Of a DNA stretch of 64,000 nucleotides, positions 61,597 through 64,000 are shown in pieces; positions within the stretch are counted from its first letter, which is position 1, and each line of letters starts with the position of its first letter. Source of the stretch: Gemmatimonadaceae bacterium (GTDB lineage: Bacteria; Gemmatimonadota; Gemmatimonadetes; Gemmatimonadales; Gemmatimonadaceae). The notes below the pieces were generated by a model that worked only from the letters and a program-made list of their open reading frames with translations, was not told where the DNA came from and searched no databases. The stretch spans positions 62,001 through 126,000 of the forward strand of contig JAICWO010000016.1 in assembly GCA_025934775.1 (NCBI GenBank), in the 5' to 3' direction. Position numbers and translations under genes: made by a program.

Positions 61597-64000
61597 ATGC
61601 CATCACTCACGCGACTCCTCACCTGCGCACTCGCCCTGCCCCTCCTCGGCGCATCGGGCGCACCGAAGCCGGATCCAATGATGGGACCCGGCATCTCGCG
61701 CGAGCTCGCCGCCGCACGCGCCGCGTTCATCTCCGACGTCCGCTACGGCCTCCAGCTCTCGGTCATGTCGCGCGACACGGCGTCCGGCGACGTGACGATC
61801 CGATTCCACGCGCGCCATCCGGCCGACGTGATCGTCGATTTTCGCGGGCCGTCGCTCGCGCAGGTGGCTGTCAACGGCCGCAGCGCGCCGACCGTCTTCA
61901 ACGGCGCGCACCTCGAGATTCCAAAATCCGAAGTCAAGGCTGGCGAGAACGTCGTGACCGCCTCGTTCAAGGCGCTCATCGCGCCGGCCGGTGCGAGCAT
62001 CATTCGCTTCCATGATGACAAGGACGGCAACGACTACCTGTACACCCTCCTCGTGCCGTCCGATGCGAACGCGCTCTTTCCGTGCTTCGACCAGCCGGAT
62101 CTCAAGGCGCGGCTCACGCTGACGCTCGCCGTGCCCTCTCAGTGGCGCGCGCTCGCGAACGGAATCACGGAGCGCGTGGACAGCACGAGCACGGCCGGCG
62201 TGGCGACGTACTCCTTCCGGGAGACGGACCCGCTGCCGACCTACCTGTTCGCGTTCGCCGCCGGCCCGTGGACCGAGTTCAAGGGCGGTCCGCGGAACAC
62301 CGCGCTCTGGGTGCGTGCGTCGCGTGCCAAGGAAGTCGAAGTCGATTCGCTCCAGGACCAGGTGGGCTCCGCGCTCACCTCGCTCGCGCGGTACTTCGAC
62401 GTGCCGTACCCGTTCCAGCAATTTCAGTACATGCTCTCGCCAGCTTTTCCGTTCGGCGGCATGGAGCATCCGGGCGTCACGATGTTTAATGAGGAATCCT
62501 TTATCTACCGCGAGCCGCCCACTCTGAGCCAGCGGCTCGGCCGCCGGGCGACGATCTATCACGAAGTCGCGCACCAGTGGTTCGGCGACCTCGTGACGAT
62601 GCGCTGGTTCGACGACCTCTGGCTCAAGGAAGGGTTCGCGACCTACATGGCCGCGAAGATGCAGGACATCGAAGGGCTGCCGAACCCGTGGATGTCGTTC
62701 TACCTGCGCAACAAGCCGGCGGCGTACGACGTCGATCAGACGTCGGGGACGACACCGGTCTGGCAGCAGCTCGCGAATCTCGACCAGGCCAAGAGCAACT
62801 ACGGCGCGATCGTCTACAACAAGGCGCCAGGCATTCTCAAACAGCTCAACTATCTCGTCGGCGACTCGGCGTTTCGCGCCGGGCTGCACGACTTCCTCGT
62901 CGCCCACCGATACGGCAACGCAACGTGGCGCGATCTGCTCGGCGCGATCGGCCGGGCATCGCACCGTTCGCTCGACGACTGGGGCAAGCAGTACATCCTG
63001 CGGCCGGGCATGCCGGTGCTCGAGCAGCACGTCGACGTGGCGAACGGAAAGATCACTCGGCTGATGCTCGTGCAGCATCCGGCGCAGCCGCTCTCCGGCC
63101 CGGGCGTGTGGCCCATGCGGACGGAGGTCGCGCTCTGGTCGCACGGCGCGGGCGCAACGTCGATTCCCGTCGAGATCACGGCGGAGACGACGTACGTCCG
63201 CGAGGCCGCGGGGCGGCCGGCGCCGGATTTCGTGTTTGCGAATGAGAATGACAACGCCTACGGCCTGGTGATGCTGGACGCGCGCAGTACCACGTGGCTG
63301 CTCGATCACGTGGGCGAGGTGCAGGACAATTTCCTCCGCGCCATGCTGTGGGGCGCGATGTGGGATCTCGTGCGCGAGGCGCGGCTCGATCCGAGTCGAT
63401 TCATCGCCGCGGCAGTCCGCGAGCTGCCGCGCGAGACCGACGAACAGATCGCCGGCGGAATCGTGAGCCGCATGACGCGCGCCACATCGAGCTATCTCTC
63501 CGAGACGCAGCGCGCGAGCGTCATCGAGAGCGTGGAGAATGTTCTGCTGCAAGGCGCCTCGGATCCGCACCGGGCGTACGGCATCCGAAAGACGTCTCTT
63601 GATGCGTACATCGGCGTCTCGCGCACACCAACCGCGCTGGCGCGCGTCTCGTCGTGGCTCGACAGCACGAGCACCGCTGGGCTTCCGCTTCGCCAGCCGA
63701 CTCGCTGGTCGATCGTGACGCATCTCGTCGAGCGCGGCGTGCCGAATGCGGCGGCGCTGCTCGCGAGCGAGTCGCGTCGCGATACCACGGTGAATGGCAA
63801 GCGGAGCGCCTTCGTCGCCGCCGCCGCGCAGCCCGCGCCGGACATTAAGGCGCGCTACTTCGCGCGATACTTCCGCGACACCACGCTGAACGAGGACTGG
63901 GTCACGGCGAGTCTGCGCGCGTTCAACGATCCGGAGCACGCATCACTGAGCCTGCCGTACCTGGTGCCGGCACTCGACAGCCTGCCATGGATTCAGAAGA
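61597..64000 (+). CDS. Secreted M1-family aminopeptidase (3' end cut by window)
   Basis: From ATG 61597 the frame is open to the right edge (801 codons). It has a signal peptide (LLTCALALPLLGASGA), an M1 N-terminal domain with FPCFDQPDLKARLTL, and a catalytic domain with HEVAHQWFGD and downstream Glu in DLWLKEGFATYM (HExxH-x18-E). The substrate-binding GAMEN position reads GGMEHPG, with His for Asn. An ERAP1-like C-terminal helical domain follows and is incomplete. It should act on peptides in the periplasm or outside. Confidence 0.93.
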   Translation, partial: MPSLTRLLTCALALPLLGASGAPKPDPMMGPGISRELAAARAAFISDVRYGLQLSVMSRDTASGDVTIRFHARHPADVIVDFRGPSLAQVAVNGRSAPTVFNGAHLEIPKSEVKAGENVVTASFKALIAPAGASIIRFHDDKDGNDYLYTLLVPSDANALFPCFDQPDLKARLTLTLAVPSQWRALANGITERVDSTSTAGVATYSFRETDPLPTYLFAFAAGPWTEFKGGPRNTALWVRASRAKEVEVDSLQDQVGSALTSLARYFDVPYPFQQFQYMLSPAFPFGGMEHPGVTMFNEESFIYREPPTLSQRLGRRATIYHEVAHQWFGDLVTMRWFDDLWLKEGFATYMAAKMQDIEGLPNPWMSFYLRNKPAAYDVDQTSGTTPVWQQLANLDQAKSNYGAIVYNKAPGILKQLNYLVGDSAFRAGLHDFLVAHRYGNATWRDLLGAIGRASHRSLDDWGKQYILRPGMPVLEQHVDVANGKITRLMLVQHPAQPLSGPGVWPMRTEVALWSHGAGATSIPVEITAETTYVREAAGRPAPDFVFANENDNAYGLVMLDARSTTWLLDHVGEVQDNFLRAMLWGAMWDLVREARLDPSRFIAAAVRELPRETDEQIAGGIVSRMTRATSSYLSETQRASVIESVENVLLQGASDPHRAYGIRKTSLDAYIGVSRTPTALARVSSWLDSTSTAGLPLRQPTRWSIVTHLVERGVPNAAALLASESRRDTTVNGKRSAFVAAAAQPAPDIKARYFARYFRDTTLNEDWVTASLRAFNDPEHASLSLPYLVPALDSLPWIQK

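Noticed and set aside
61603-63939. A 778-codon minus-strand frame opposite the M1 peptidase
   Set aside because: The plus frame has a full M1 catalytic domain; the antisense reading is low in complexity and basic.

Overview
This window is a GC-rich, gene-dense bacterial chromosome segment with very short or overlapping gene junctions. It encodes a diderm envelope: a FadL-type outer-membrane barrel, lipoproteins, two lipoprotein signal peptidases, a MurE with the meso-diaminopimelate signature DNPR, and a large periplasmic peptidase with a possible barrel end. Together with the chemosensory/PATAN/roadblock gene set and several leaderless or SD-poor starts, this suggests a member of the Gemmatimonadota. 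That is an inference from gene content; no 16S gene is present to prove it.

Layout. 1-12.4 kb (minus): the dcw cell wall and division cluster in the order rsmH-ftsL-ftsI-murE-murF-mraY-murD-ftsW-murG-murC; murC runs off the left edge. A lipid kinase gene diverges from rsmH, and the two start codons overlap in one CATG. 13.3-15.4 kb: a secreted TPR protein, tRNA-Val(UAC) and a 56-residue membrane peptide behind a near-consensus sigma70 promoter. 15.5-33.7 kb (minus): the most unusual region. A complete chemosensory pathway (cheW, cheY, cheA, cheC; then cheR, cheD, cheB, two more cheW) carries, between its two halves, an MglA-like GTPase, three roadblock proteins, two PATAN (DUF4388) proteins, TPR scaffolds and a protein with two DnaA-type AAA+ modules but no DnaA DNA-binding domain. 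No chemoreceptor gene is present.

33.7-49.1 kb (minus): housekeeping genes, namely rluD, two tandem lspA, traR/dksA, type 2 ileS, purine nucleoside phosphorylase, a DivIVA-like protein, yggS, a DUF2723 membrane glycosyltransferase-like protein, cdaA (c-di-AMP synthase), folP, ftsH, hpt and tilS. From folP to the roadblock gene at 25.0 kb, twenty genes follow each other with gaps of 26 bases or less, so housekeeping and chemosensory genes may share transcripts.

49.2-64 kb (both strands): a small membrane ORF, a secreted metallopeptidase with beta-propeller, the glyoxylate-shunt pair aceB-aceA, a FadL-type porin with an SGNH lipoprotein, a nitronate monooxygenase-like flavoprotein, a CPBP membrane protease, an AhpD-like protein, dUTPase and an M1 aminopeptidase cut by the right edge. 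No mobile elements, CRISPR arrays, phage genes or rRNA were seen.
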